From positions 3,100,001-3,164,000 of the forward strand of contig NZ_CP028083.1 of NCBI RefSeq assembly GCF_005491425.1: DNA of 64,000 bases. Direction: 5' to 3'. The first letter of the stretch is position 1. Every line of letters begins with the position of its first letter. Below the pieces are notes generated by a model, which worked only from the letters and a program-made list of their open reading frames with translations, was not told the DNA's origin and searched no databases. Positions 49,485-58,906 of the stretch are shown here, one piece after another. The position numbers and the translations under genes were made by a program. The stretch is from Lysinibacillus sp. SGAir0095. GTDB taxonomy: Bacteria > Bacillota > Bacilli > Bacillales_A > Planococcaceae.

Positions 49485-49864
49485 GTTCTGTTCTCCCTCT
49501 TTCTAAGTTGTGTTATTTTCAAAATATTATTATATTTATATATCTATATATTTCAAAAGTTTTAACATTTATATATATTACTACCTATTGTATAATTATG
49601 CAATGATAATTTTAGGAGAAAATGCTTCATTCAGGTAAATTACGTCTCACTTTTATAACATTAGGCGCTTAGCTGTTATATGCGTTGTTGAAATCTATTG
49701 ATTATGCCTCATAAATGGCTACTAATATTGTATGCGGAAATAATTACTATTCGTAATTTCTATCAACTTCTTCTATCGAAAGTTAAAAAGCCCGCTATAC
49801 GAAACAGTAGCGAGCTTGATACTTGTAAGATATGAAGTTATTTCTTATCTTTGTCTTATTCTTT
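49485..49864. other. Intergenic region with a terminator for kdgA
   Basis: No gene. It holds the aminotransferase promoter region (AT-rich, 49500-49600) and a terminator for the minus-strand kdgA operon at 49785-49817 (GCTCGCTA paired with TAGCGGGC, then TTTTT). Confidence 0.6.
49785..49817 (-). terminator. Terminator of the hexuronate operon
   Basis: On the minus strand AAGCTCGCTA pairs with TAGCGGGCTT and is followed by TTT. It is about 50 bp past the kdgA stop. Confidence 0.8.
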
Positions 49865-50488
49865 TTAAATCGATTGCAGGCTTTTATTCCATGCAATTGC
49901 TTCGTTTGTAATGGCTTCCCAATTTTCTGATTGAAGCCATTCTTTTTTGACTAGGTCACTGCCTGCTCCAACAATTTGAGCGCCGGCGTCTAAATACGAT
50001 TTGGCTGTATCTATGTTGATGCCACCCGTCGTCATAATTTGTATATGAGATAAGGGCCCTTTCACATCCTTGATAAACTTTGTTCCTAAAGAAGAAGCTG
50101 GGAAAAGCTTGATGATTTCGGCTCCTGCACTAAAGGCAGTTTGCATTTCAGTCGGTGTAAATACGCCTGGGATGACGGGAATATTCTTCTCGATACACAT
50201 TCTTACCACATCCAAATTTAATGAAGGCGATACAATAAATTCTGCACCTGCATCCATCGCCTTTTCACAATCTTCTATTGTTAAAACTGTTCCTGCACCG
50301 ACTAATAGTTCGCCAGCATTTTGCCTTTTTGCTTCTTGAATCAATTCAGCGGCATTTTCGGAATCCATGGTAATTTCGACCGCTTTGATTCCCCCGACCT
50401 TTAACGCTTTCACAAGTTCCTGACAAAGCGTGTAAGGTACTTTTCTTAGAACTGGTATTAACTGAATATCTTGTAATTTACTATACAT
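49865..50488 (-). CDS. kdgA: KDPG aldolase (2-keto-3-deoxy-6-phosphogluconate aldolase)
   Basis: 207 residues from ATG 50488, which gives the normal family length; the frame extends to 50527 and would overlap kdgK by 26 bases. Motifs: IPVLRKVPY, KAVEITMDSENAAELI (catalytic Glu), AGTVLTIEDCEKAMDAGAEFIVSP and EIIKLFPASSLG with the Schiff-base Lys. It splits KDPG into pyruvate and glyceraldehyde 3-phosphate, the last step of the uronate branch. Last gene of the operon. Confidence 0.93.
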   Translation of the reverse strand: MYSKLQDIQLIPVLRKVPYTLCQELVKALKVGGIKAVEITMDSENAAELIQEAKRQNAGELLVGAGTVLTIEDCEKAMDAGAEFIVSPSLNLDVVRMCIEKNIPVIPGVFTPTEMQTAFSAGAEIIKLFPASSLGTKFIKDVKGPLSHIQIMTTGGINIDTAKSYLDAGAQIVGAGSDLVKKEWLQSENWEAITNEAIAWNKSLQSI

Positions 50489-50501
50489 CGCTTCCATCTT
50501 C

Positions 50502-51449
50502 CTAACGTTCGATATTTTCGCGTGCACCTAAAAACACTTCAACATCCTCCAAATAGGGCAACCCTTCGTTATCGCCCTCTACTTGTACAACCATGGCTCC
50601 TGTTGCATTGGCTAATCGAATCGATTCTTCAATCGGTAAATTTTGAATGACACCATATAGAAATGCTGCATCAAATCCATCCCCGGCACCAACTGTATCG
50701 ACAACTTTTTTCACCGTAAATCCAGGTATCTCTACAAATTCACTATTTTCTAAATAGGATGCACCTGACTCACCATCTTTTACGACAACATGCTTTAAAT
50801 CGTATTTTTCGAGCGCCTGGATCATTTCTTCCTCATTCGCCGTTCCAAATAAGATTTCTAACTCTTCACGACCCGTTAATAAGTAGTCGACATAGGGTAA
50901 ATAGGTCAGCAGCGTTTCACGCGCCTGCTCTTTCGACCATAGTTTCAGCCTGATATTCGGATCTAAAGATACTTCTACCCCATGCTGTTTGGCAATTTTT
51001 ACTGCCTCTAGTATGACTTCACGATTTTGCTCCAGGATTGCAGGGAATACGCCTGTAACGTGCAAGATTTTCGCATTTTTAATGTACTCAATCGGTAACT
51101 CAGCTACCTTTAAGGTTTCCGTTGGGGACTTATGACGATAGTAAAATGTTTTACTATCCCCAGAAGAGTGAACCTCTTTGAAATTTAAGGATGTCGGATA
51201 GTCTTCTATCAGCTTGACTTCCGAAACATCAATCCCTTCCCCACGAACCGTATTCAGGATATGACGTCCAAACTCATCCTTACCAAGTCGACTAATCCAG
51301 CCTGCTTTTAATCCTAAACGTGCACAGCCTATGATTACATTCAATTCCGCTCCGCCAATTTTTCTTTTAAATCCATCCACGTAGCGCAATGGACCTTTAA
51401 CTGAAGGATCAAATGTAATCATGCCGTCTCCAATTGTAATAATATCCAT
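50502..51449 (-). CDS. kdgK: 2-keto-3-deoxygluconate kinase (PfkB family)
   Basis: 315 residues from ATG 51449, with GAGGG 8 bases upstream. PfkB signatures: IGGAELNVIIGCARLGLKAGWISRLGKDEFG near the N-terminus and VDTVGAGDGFDAAFLYG (anion hole with catalytic Asp) near the C-terminus. It phosphorylates KDG to KDPG. It lies directly before kdgA and after kduD in the pathway order. Confidence 0.92.
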   Translation of the reverse strand: MDIITIGDGMITFDPSVKGPLRYVDGFKRKIGGAELNVIIGCARLGLKAGWISRLGKDEFGRHILNTVRGEGIDVSEVKLIEDYPTSLNFKEVHSSGDSKTFYYRHKSPTETLKVAELPIEYIKNAKILHVTGVFPAILEQNREVILEAVKIAKQHGVEVSLDPNIRLKLWSKEQARETLLTYLPYVDYLLTGREELEILFGTANEEEMIQALEKYDLKHVVVKDGESGASYLENSEFVEIPGFTVKKVVDTVGAGDGFDAAFLYGVIQNLPIEESIRLANATGAMVVQVEGDNEGLPYLEDVEVFLGARENIER

Positions 51450-51474
51450 ATCATTAACCCTCACTCAACTCGTT

Positions 51475-52239
51475 TTATCGGCCCATCCAGCCTCCATCTA
51501 CAACTAGCACATGACCTGACACATAATCAGATGCACGAGAAGCCAAAAATACAGCTGTTCCCGCTAAATCATCTGCTTGCCCCCAACGTGCTGCGGGAAT
51601 ACGTTCTAATATTGACTTGTTTCGTTCTTCATCATTACGAAGTGCCTCCGTATTATTCGTAGAAATATAACCTGGCGCAATCGCATTGACTTGCACTCCA
51701 CGGGATGCCCATTCGTTAGCCAACGCTTTTGTCAATCCAGCAACCGCATGTTTGCTTGCTGTATAGCTCGGTACATTAATGCCGCCTTGGAACGATAATA
51801 AGGAAGCAATATTAATGATTTTCCCAGCTCCATTTTCGATCATTTGTTGACCAATTGTTTGACAAAGCATAAAGACCGAATTGATATTAACATCCAATAC
51901 GCGATTCCATTCTTGTACGTTATGGGCTGCTGCCGGTTCACGATAGATAACGCCTGCATTATTTACTAAAATATCAATCTTATATTTTTCTAAGATTGGC
52001 GAAAGTTTCTTTCCTAAATTATCCACATCGCTAAGATCAATCAGAAACGTTTCATAAGTCCCTTTTAACTGGGTAATCTTCTCCTGCGTTTCTTGCATGT
52101 TATCTTGGTGACCCACTAAAATAACGTGGGCTCCTGCAGCTGCAAGACCTACTGATATTGCCTGCCCGATTCCCGTACGTGCACCTGTCACAAGTGCCGT
52201 TTTTCCTTTTAGTGAAAAATAGTCCAGCTCAAAACTCAT
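51475..52239 (-). CDS. kduD: KduD: 2-dehydro-3-deoxy-D-gluconate 5-dehydrogenase (internal start)
   Basis: 254 residues if started at ATG 52239, the exact usual KduD length. MSFELDYFSLKGKTALVTGARTGIGQAISVGLA is the KduD N-terminus with the NAD loop. Ser, Tyr and Lys are in IASLLSFQGGINVPSYTASKHAVAGL. It oxidises/reduces between DKII (2,5-diketo-3-deoxygluconate) and KDG. The internal GGAGAG site 7 bases upstream supports separate translation. It precedes kdgK. Confidence 0.85.
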   Translation of the reverse strand: MSFELDYFSLKGKTALVTGARTGIGQAISVGLAAAGAHVILVGHQDNMQETQEKITQLKGTYETFLIDLSDVDNLGKKLSPILEKYKIDILVNNAGVIYREPAAAHNVQEWNRVLDVNINSVFMLCQTIGQQMIENGAGKIINIASLLSFQGGINVPSYTASKHAVAGLTKALANEWASRGVQVNAIAPGYISTNNTEALRNDEERNKSILERIPAARWGQADDLAGTAVFLASRASDYVSGHVLVVDGGWMGR

Positions 52240-53145
52240 ATTTTTTCTCTCCTTTTTTCCTAATAGAGACTCTAATGTACCGGAGCCCAATAAAACGCCG
52301 AATATAATTAAAACAAGTCCAATCCAGTGAGCATAGGTGATGGATTCTTGTAACAGTAAGGCAGATCCAATCACCGCAAACAAAGTATTAAAGTTGATAA
52401 AAATGGCTGATTTTGCCGCCCCTACCTTTGGAATGGTATTGTTGTACAGCATATGACCCAGTGCTGTCCCTAAAATTGCCGAAGCGAATAGAACCATCCA
52501 AAAGTTCAAATTATTAAGAGGAATACTAGCAAAACCAACTGGCTCTACTATGAAACTTACAAGGCCCAAGATCACTGAGCCCACTAAAAACATATAGGCC
52601 GTCAGTAAACGGGGATCAATTGTTTTAGCCACTTTGGAGATGATCAAAAAACTAAATGCTTGGGACAAGATGGAGACGAAAACGAATACATCCCCTGTTG
52701 TGAATACAGATAGCTCATTATCATTAAATAAAATGGCGACACTTATACCTGAAAGACCCAATACAAAACCAATCCACTGAATAGCGGTAGGTAGATTCTT
52801 TAAGAGCAGCATTCCCAGAACGGCTGTCATAATTGGTCCAGCGCCAATAATCAAACCTGCATTGGCACTTGAAGTTAAACTCACACCGAGCGACATGAAG
52901 GCATGGTGGATGACCACATTCAATAACGACCCCATTATGACGTAGAACCATTCTTTTTTCTTCAATGCTCTTGTAATTCCAAGGATAGTTAAAATAATAA
53001 AAACTGTTATTGAAGCGATAAAAATTCGAATCGATGTCATCGCAATGGGAGAAGATTCGGTTGTTAAGTATTTAATAGCAGGTACGTTAAACCCCCAAAC
53101 TAACATGATGAACATCAATAAGATATACGATTTCATATGAGGCAT
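51475..53145 (-). CDS. In-frame fusion: DMT (EamA) exporter + KduD dehydrogenase
   Basis: 556 codons with no stop. Residues 1-300 form a ten-helix EamA/DMT transporter (MLVWGFNVPAIKYLTTESSP start; two EamA repeats). After a short basic linker LLGKKERKN (about 294-302), residues 303-556 are a complete KduD. The junction carries GGAGAG 7 bases before ATG 52239, so KduD can also start on its own. An A6 run lies in the linker; with one A fewer the transporter would end in TGA overlapping that ATG, the usual layout of two separate genes. So this is a true fusion, a recent frameshift, or an error in the A run. Confidence 0.75.
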   Translation of the reverse strand: MPHMKSYILLMFIMLVWGFNVPAIKYLTTESSPIAMTSIRIFIASITVFIILTILGITRALKKKEWFYVIMGSLLNVVIHHAFMSLGVSLTSSANAGLIIGAGPIMTAVLGMLLLKNLPTAIQWIGFVLGLSGISVAILFNDNELSVFTTGDVFVFVSILSQAFSFLIISKVAKTIDPRLLTAYMFLVGSVILGLVSFIVEPVGFASIPLNNLNFWMVLFASAILGTALGHMLYNNTIPKVGAAKSAIFINFNTLFAVIGSALLLQESITYAHWIGLVLIIFGVLLGSGTLESLLGKKERKNMSFELDYFSLKGKTALVTGARTGIGQAISVGLAAAGAHVILVGHQDNMQETQEKITQLKGTYETFLIDLSDVDNLGKKLSPILEKYKIDILVNNAGVIYREPAAAHNVQEWNRVLDVNINSVFMLCQTIGQQMIENGAGKIINIASLLSFQGGINVPSYTASKHAVAGLTKALANEWASRGVQVNAIAPGYISTNNTEALRNDEERNKSILERIPAARWGQADDLAGTAVFLASRASDYVSGHVLVVDGGWMGR

Positions 53146-53171
53146 TTAAAGTACACTTCCCTTACTAAATG

Positions 53172-53927
53172 TTACCTTCCTAACCAACCACCATCGATTG
53201 CAATCGTAAAACCATGTACATAATCCGAAGCACTTGATGCTAAAAAGATGACAGCACCCTGCATATCTTGCCCTGTTCCCCAACGTCCAGCAGGAATACG
53301 TTCCAGGATTTGACGACTTCTTGTTTCGTCATTGATCAGTGCTTCATTCATATCCGTCGCCATATAGCCAGGTGCTACACAATTTACATTGACACCTTTA
53401 CCTGCCCACTCATTTGCCAACGATTTCGTGAATTGCATCACTGCCCCTTTACTTGCAGCATAGGCTGGAACAGTAAGCCCGCCTTGAAACGAAAGCAAGG
53501 AAGCTACATTCACAATTTTCCCATACCCGCGTTCCAACATTGGCTTTCCAAAAATCTGACACAGGCTAAATACGGCGTTGGCATTTACATTCATCACATA
53601 CTGCCAATCCTCTTGTGGAAATTCGACTGCTGGATGTCGTTTCTGTACACCCGCGTTATTTACTAAAATATCTATTTTTCCTAGCTTTTCTTCTATTATA
53701 TAGAGAAGCTCTTTGTGCAATGGAATATTGCCAATATCAAAAGCAATCGATACCGCTTTAACTCCAAATTTCTCTAACTCATTGACAACTTCTGGGCTTT
53801 CCACTCTTGAAATAATCGCTACATTCGCTCCAGCTTGGGCTAAACCAAGAGCGATTTCTTTTCCTAATCCTCTGCTTCCACCCGTAACGACTGCATTTTT
53901 TCCAGTTAAATCAAATAATTGGTTCAT
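53172..53927 (-). CDS. KduD paralogue, SDR family oxidoreductase
   Basis: 251 residues from ATG 53927 with AGGAGG 6 bases upstream. Classical SDR: NAVVTGGSRGLGKEIALGLAQ, DILVNNAGVQ, NVASLLSFQGGLTVPAYAASKGAV (Ser, Tyr, Lys) and WGTGQDMQGAVIFLAS. It resembles KduD closely in the active-site stretch but differs in the substrate loop. Two KduD-type genes in one operon suggest a second substrate, such as gluconate or another keto-sugar acid. Confidence 0.9.
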   Translation of the reverse strand: MNQLFDLTGKNAVVTGGSRGLGKEIALGLAQAGANVAIISRVESPEVVNELEKFGVKAVSIAFDIGNIPLHKELLYIIEEKLGKIDILVNNAGVQKRHPAVEFPQEDWQYVMNVNANAVFSLCQIFGKPMLERGYGKIVNVASLLSFQGGLTVPAYAASKGAVMQFTKSLANEWAGKGVNVNCVAPGYMATDMNEALINDETRSRQILERIPAGRWGTGQDMQGAVIFLASSASDYVHGFTIAIDGGWLGR

Positions 53928-53937
53928 GGATTTCCTC

Positions 53938-54939
53938 CTAAAATGCGTATAATACTTTGATCGCATTTGTTGGTGTTGTTAATAATTCGAAACCTTCTGC
54001 TGCTTGTTCAGGACTTAAAACATGTGTAATAATTTCCGAAAACTCCGGGACCTTCGTTAGTAAATCTAAAGCTAATTCAATATCTCGTTTTGTATAAACA
54101 CGAACAAACTGCATTGATAATTCCTTGAACATTCCTTGAATTAAATTCATTTCCGTTGGTTTCTTATAAGCTGCAACAATCACAATCGTTCCTTGTACCT
54201 TCACGATTTCTGTTACTTGCCTTAGGACAGCTGGGTGACCTGCACAATCAAATACATAATCCATTCCCGCGTTTCCTGTCAGTGCTGCCAGCTCATTCAC
54301 TACATCATCCTTCAGGGAATTCAGTGTCTTGAACCCTAATTCTTTTGCTTTTTGTAGGCGCAGTTCGTTTGCTTCAATCACGATTACTTCCGATGCTCCA
54401 TAGGCTCTAAGTGTTAAAGCGACACACAAACCGATTGTTCCTGCCCCATACACCACCGCGCGATCTCCAACCAAAAATCTTGCTGTTCGAACAGCATGTA
54501 CGGCTACCGCAATTGGCTCGGAAAGAGCGCCAAGTTCCAATGATACGCCCTCAGGCAAAGGAATGACTTTATCCGCCTCTACCACGACATATTCTGCCAT
54601 TCCACCATCTACATCAATCCCTACTAATTTCAAATCCTCACATACATGGGATTGACCCGAACTGCATGGGATACAAGAACCGCAACTAATTAAAGGATTG
54701 ACCGTTACTTTTGTGCCAATTGGATATTTTGGGTGTTCGCTCTCGATCGTTGCCGAGAATTCATGACCTAGAATTAGGGGAGCTTGTGCTCGAGGATGTG
54801 TGCCCGCAAAGATATTTAGATCTGTTCCACAAATACCTGCGTAAGCATTTTTCAATAATACATAGCCCTTAGGTACACTCGGAATACTTGCCTCTCTGCA
54901 TTCAACTCTATTCGGTGCCGTGTAAAAAATCGCTTTCAC
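53938..54939 (-). CDS. Zinc-dependent alcohol/polyol dehydrogenase (MDR family)
   Basis: 333 residues. Catalytic zinc: Cys in AGICGTDLNIF, His-Glu in LILGHEFSA. Structural zinc: CGSCIPCSSGQSHVC. The NAD Rossmann motif is VYGAGTIGLCVALTL. Start GTG with AGGGGG upstream. The pattern resembles L-threonine 3-dehydrogenase, sorbitol or galactitol-type dehydrogenases. In this operon it likely oxidises a sugar acid or polyol. It ends 10 bp before the KduD paralogue. Confidence 0.9.
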   Translation of the reverse strand: MKAIFYTAPNRVECREASIPSVPKGYVLLKNAYAGICGTDLNIFAGTHPRAQAPLILGHEFSATIESEHPKYPIGTKVTVNPLISCGSCIPCSSGQSHVCEDLKLVGIDVDGGMAEYVVVEADKVIPLPEGVSLELGALSEPIAVAVHAVRTARFLVGDRAVVYGAGTIGLCVALTLRAYGASEVIVIEANELRLQKAKELGFKTLNSLKDDVVNELAALTGNAGMDYVFDCAGHPAVLRQVTEIVKVQGTIVIVAAYKKPTEMNLIQGMFKELSMQFVRVYTKRDIELALDLLTKVPEFSEIITHVLSPEQAAEGFELLTTPTNAIKVLYAF

Positions 54940-54963
54940 TCTGTTTTCCCCCTTGTTTGAAAA

Positions 54964-55008
54964 TTACTTTTACATGATATAGAAAAGCGACCAAAAGTAA
55001 CTTTTACA
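54964..55008. promoter_or_regulatory. Direct repeats between the dehydrogenase and TRAP genes
   Basis: TTACTTTTACA and TAACTTTTACA recur with a 34-bp period in the 93-bp gap. They may be a regulator site for an internal promoter of the downstream part of the operon. Confidence 0.3.
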
Positions 55009-55032
55009 AATACCTTTGGACGCCCTTTTTAG

Positions 55033-56340
55033 CTATTTAATAAGTCCAAATACCTTAGGTAACCATAGTGAAAGTTCCGGAATATATGTAACTAACAATA
55101 GAACTACGACCGTTACGGCAAAGAATGGTATTAATGGGCGGATGACTTGCTCAATTTTCAATTTCGCAACACGTGCTCCGACAAATAGAACAGGTCCTAC
55201 TGGCGGCGTAATCGTACCAATACTTAAATTGAAAACAACCATGATTCCGAAGTGTACTGGATCCATGCCAAATTGCGTTACGATTGGCAGGAAAATTGGC
55301 GTGAAGATCAAAATTGCCGGTGTTGGATCCATAAAAGTACCCACTATTAAAAGAACAATATTCATGATGATTAAAATAACAATCATGCTATCCGTAAATC
55401 CTAATAGCGTGTCAGCAATAAGCTTTGGAATACCTGTAAATGACATTACCCAGGACATAATTGTGGATACACCGATCAAAAAGATAACAATCGCTGTTGT
55501 ACGAGTGGATTCCATTAAGATTCTAGGTAAGTCTTTAATTTTGATCGTTTTGTAGATAAAGGATAGCAACAGTGCATAAACGACAGCAATGGCCGACCCT
55601 TCTGTAGCTGTAAAGGCACCGTAAATGATTCCCCCAATAACAATGATGATCAATAATAGTGAAGGAATGGCATCGATAAAGACCTTTAACGCTACCTTAA
55701 ATGGAACTTTTTCATTGCTTTTATAACCTTTTCGCTTGGCAATCACATACGCTGCTACCATACAAGCAAGTCCCCAAAGAATCCCAGGGATATATCCTGC
55801 CATGAATAATGCCGCAATCGAAGTTCCACCACTTACTAAAGAAAATACAATCAATGTATTACTCGGTGGTATTAACATACCTGTTGGTGCAGATGCAATA
55901 TTGACAGCGGCACTGAAAGTACGATCATACCCTTCTCTTTCCTGCATTGGTGCCATTGTCGAGCCAACTGCAGCTGCAGCAGCTACGGCAGACCCGGAAA
56001 TTGAACCAAACATCATATTGGCTAATACATTGGTTTGGGCTAACGATCCAGGCATACGTCCTGATAATACTTTCGCGCAATTGACCAGACGCATCGCAAT
56101 TCCGCCGTTATTCATAATTACTCCAGCCAAGATAAAGAAAGGAATGGCTAGTAGCGTAAATGAGTTCATTCCTGTGAACATTCGTTGTGCCGAAGTTTGA
56201 AGTGCATTGGCGGGATCCAGCATCGAAAACATCGCGAGCATTGATGCAATCCCTACACTAATACTGATTGGTGCACCTATTATTAGGAAAAAGGCTACCC
56301 CAGCAAATAAAATTAAACCTGCTATCCCTGCAGACATCAT
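55033..56340 (-). CDS. TRAP transporter large permease (DctM)
   Basis: 435 residues, about 12-14 membrane helices of the DctM type: NTFTLLAIPFFILAG-like helix near residue 45-60 (here MNSFTLLAIPFFILAGVIMNNGGIA), FGSISGSAVAAAAAVGSTM, APTGMLIPPSNTLIVFS and FNLSIGTITPPVGPVLFV. GGGAGG precedes the ATG. Third component of a DctPQM set in the hexuronate operon; it likely carries the uronate or its unsaturated derivative. Confidence 0.94.
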   Translation of the reverse strand: MMSAGIAGLILFAGVAFFLIIGAPISISVGIASMLAMFSMLDPANALQTSAQRMFTGMNSFTLLAIPFFILAGVIMNNGGIAMRLVNCAKVLSGRMPGSLAQTNVLANMMFGSISGSAVAAAAAVGSTMAPMQEREGYDRTFSAAVNIASAPTGMLIPPSNTLIVFSLVSGGTSIAALFMAGYIPGILWGLACMVAAYVIAKRKGYKSNEKVPFKVALKVFIDAIPSLLLIIIVIGGIIYGAFTATEGSAIAVVYALLLSFIYKTIKIKDLPRILMESTRTTAIVIFLIGVSTIMSWVMSFTGIPKLIADTLLGFTDSMIVILIIMNIVLLIVGTFMDPTPAILIFTPIFLPIVTQFGMDPVHFGIMVVFNLSIGTITPPVGPVLFVGARVAKLKIEQVIRPLIPFFAVTVVVLLLVTYIPELSLWLPKVFGLIK

Positions 56341-56363
56341 CTGTCATACCTCCCCTCTTGTCG

Positions 56364-56849
56364 TTACACAATTTCTAGTGGTTTTTTATGTTTTAAAATA
56401 TAGTAAATATTGTAAATGCAGTAGAATATCACGATCACTCCACAAATTGGCATAACCGCATACAGATAACCAACTGGTATATGTAAAGCTGCGGACATTT
56501 GTACCCACGCTAATTTTGTAATTGTTAAACCACCAGATAGTAATACAAGAGCAGAGAATGCAATAATGCATAACTCTATAAAGATTTGAACACCGATTTT
56601 CAGTTTTTTCGGTAATGCATCCTGGATAAACTCAATACGCATATGTCCATTTTCCCCGAATACAAATGCTGCACCGAATAGGACTAACCATACAAAACAA
56701 TATTTTGCTAATTCTTCTGAAAAAGTACTTGGATTATTTAAAACAAAACGTGTAAAAACTTGCCACGTAACAAGGACAACTAATGCGCCGAATAATCCGA
56801 CGCATATAGTTGATAAAATCCTATCAAGCAATTTTTTGACTGTTTCCAT
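56364..56849 (-). CDS. TRAP transporter small permease (DctQ)
   Basis: 161 residues with four membrane helices and the DctQ pattern NNPSTFSEELAKYCFVWLVLFGAAFVFGENGHMRIEF. GGTGGTG precedes the ATG. It lies 16 bp after dctP and 23 bp before dctM. Confidence 0.93.
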   Translation of the reverse strand: METVKKLLDRILSTICVGLFGALVVLVTWQVFTRFVLNNPSTFSEELAKYCFVWLVLFGAAFVFGENGHMRIEFIQDALPKKLKIGVQIFIELCIIAFSALVLLSGGLTITKLAWVQMSAALHIPVGYLYAVMPICGVIVIFYCIYNIYYILKHKKPLEIV

Positions 56850-56865
56850 ATGAAATCACCACCAC

Positions 56866-57900
56866 TTATTTTGCTGCTTCACGAACTTTTTCATATAACG
56901 CTTTAGCATTCTCAGAAGCTAACTTCTCTTGAACAACTGATTCAGTAGCTTTACGGAACAGCTCGATATCTACTTCGTTGAATTTTGCTCCTGCTGCTTC
57001 TGCATCAGCAATCGCCTTTTGTACATCCTCTTCCCACATTTCAACTTCACGGTCAATCGCCACTGCTAATTCTTCTTTAAAGATTTGTTGGTGTTCTTCA
57101 CTCATCCCGTCAAATAATTGAGAGTTGATCAGTAAGTAATCCGGGAACATTAAGTGCTTTGTATACGAATAGTAAGGTGAGATTTCAGCATGCTTAAGGT
57201 TTGAATAGATAAGCTCGTTATTTTCTCCACCATCAATTACACCTGATTGAATTGCTGTATATACTTCACCTTGGCCCATTGGTGTACCTGTACCGCCCAT
57301 TTGTTCCATCATTTTAATATTTGTATCCGACTCGATAATACGAATCTTTAAACCTTTTAAATCCTCTGGAGTATTAATTGGTTTTTCACTGTTATATACG
57401 TTACGTACACCTGAGTGGAAAGCACCAGCTACAAATAGACCTTGATCTTTTAATGAAGAATATAAATCTCCTACAACTTCTTGATCATTTAATACAGACA
57501 TTTGATGCTCTGCTGATTCGAATACATATGGCAGATTAAATACGGCAAAATCTTCATTGAAGTTTTCTAGTAAACTACCTGCAACAATCGACATTTGGAT
57601 TGTGCCAGATTGAACTAATTCAATCGTTTCACGTTGTGCACCTAATAATTCGTTCGGGAAAATTTCGATTTCATATGCTCCATTTGTACGTTCTTTAATT
57701 TTCTCTCCGAACTCTTGCATTGCTTTGTATTGTGGATGGTTTTCCGGTTGGTTAAATGCCACTTTCAATAATTGTGTTTCCCCGCTTGAAGTGCCTTCAG
57801 CCTCGGTAGTTGTTGTTTCTTCCCCACCACATGCAGCTAAAATAGCTAGTACTAATCCCATAACCCCTAAAAGTATTAATTGTTTGAATGATTTTTTCAT
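56866..57900 (-). CDS. TRAP transporter substrate-binding lipoprotein (DctP)
   Basis: 344 residues from ATG 57900 with GGAGGGG 7 bases upstream. Lipobox AILAACG. The DctP domain shows QPENHPQYKAMQEFGEKIKERTNGAYEIEIFPNELLGAQRETIELVQSGTIQMSIV and the binding-site stretch GLKIRIIESDTNIKMMEQMGGTGTPMGQGEVYTAIQSGVIDGGENN. The conserved Arg in KIRI would bind the ligand carboxylate, fitting a uronate. First gene of the TRAP set. Confidence 0.94.
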   Translation of the reverse strand: MKKSFKQLILLGVMGLVLAILAACGGEETTTTEAEGTSSGETQLLKVAFNQPENHPQYKAMQEFGEKIKERTNGAYEIEIFPNELLGAQRETIELVQSGTIQMSIVAGSLLENFNEDFAVFNLPYVFESAEHQMSVLNDQEVVGDLYSSLKDQGLFVAGAFHSGVRNVYNSEKPINTPEDLKGLKIRIIESDTNIKMMEQMGGTGTPMGQGEVYTAIQSGVIDGGENNELIYSNLKHAEISPYYSYTKHLMFPDYLLINSQLFDGMSEEHQQIFKEELAVAIDREVEMWEEDVQKAIADAEAAGAKFNEVDIELFRKATESVVQEKLASENAKALYEKVREAAK

Positions 57901-57928
57901 CTTGGTCCCCTCCAATATGATCTTAAGA

Positions 57929-58885
57929 TTAAATTTTATTAACAGGATAGTGAAGCGCTTCCTTCTTCACATATCTCACTGCTTCTTCTGCCACTTTTCT
58001 TTTTAACTCTTTCGCGGCTTGTTCTGAATACCAAGCCATATGCGGTGTACAAATAAATTGCTCCAGTGTCAGCAACGGAGCCTGTGAATCAATCGGTTCT
58101 TTTACCGCTACATCTAGAGCAGCACCCGCAATCTGATTTGAAACAAGTGCTTCATATAAAGCTTCCTCGTCGATAATGCCGCCTCTTGAGACATTGATTA
58201 GATAACTAGTCGGCTTCATTTTTTCAAATACAGCTTCATCAAATAAATGGATGGCCTGATCTGATGGGCAGTGAATCGAAATAATATCTGCTTGTGTAAT
58301 GAGCTGTTCAAAATCGACAAATTCTATAAACGATAAGCTAGAATCATAGCTTTTTTGTCCTGCCGAAATATCATAGGCGATTACTTTGCAGCCCAGTGCC
58401 TGAACTTTTTTCGCAAACTCGGAACCGATGCGTCCCACACCGACAATCCCTACGACTTGTTCACTATGGCGGTAGATCGGGATACTCGCTTGATAATCCC
58501 ATTCATCCGCTTTTACTAAGCGATCCATTTTCGTAATTTTTCGTGTAAGCGCTAGCATTAACGCCAAAGCATGATCGGCTACTTCATGCGTTCCATAGTC
58601 AGGAACATTGCAGACCTGAACGCCATGTTTTGTTGCCGCCTGCAAATCAATATTATTAACGCCAACACCGTACCGAACGATTAACTTTAAGTTAGGTAAT
58701 CCTGCGAAAACCCTTTCAGTAAACGGTGCATATTGGTTAATAATGACCGCTGCTTCTTTGGCATTTTGAATCAAATCGTCTTCAGTTTGGTTTTGTTGGA
58801 GCTCTAGTAAAATATTATTTTCCTTGAAAACGCTTTGTTCAATCTCAATATCAGCATGGTCACAGTCGGAAATAATCACTTTCAT
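57929..58885 (-). CDS. D-isomer specific 2-hydroxyacid dehydrogenase
   Basis: 318 residues, C-terminal-binding-protein-like. NAD loop VGIVGVGRIGSEFAKKVQ; the catalytic Arg in INVSRGGIIDEEAL, Glu in VAVKEPID and His in TPHMAWYSEQAA. GGGTGATG precedes the ATG. It lies between kduI and the TRAP genes. It may reduce a 2-keto acid of the pathway; the exact substrate cannot be told. Confidence 0.92.
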   Translation of the reverse strand: MKVIISDCDHADIEIEQSVFKENNILLELQQNQTEDDLIQNAKEAAVIINQYAPFTERVFAGLPNLKLIVRYGVGVNNIDLQAATKHGVQVCNVPDYGTHEVADHALALMLALTRKITKMDRLVKADEWDYQASIPIYRHSEQVVGIVGVGRIGSEFAKKVQALGCKVIAYDISAGQKSYDSSLSFIEFVDFEQLITQADIISIHCPSDQAIHLFDEAVFEKMKPTSYLINVSRGGIIDEEALYEALVSNQIAGAALDVAVKEPIDSQAPLLTLEQFICTPHMAWYSEQAAKELKRKVAEEAVRYVKKEALHYPVNKI

Positions 58886-58906
58886 TTGTCATCACCCATT
58901 TTGTGT

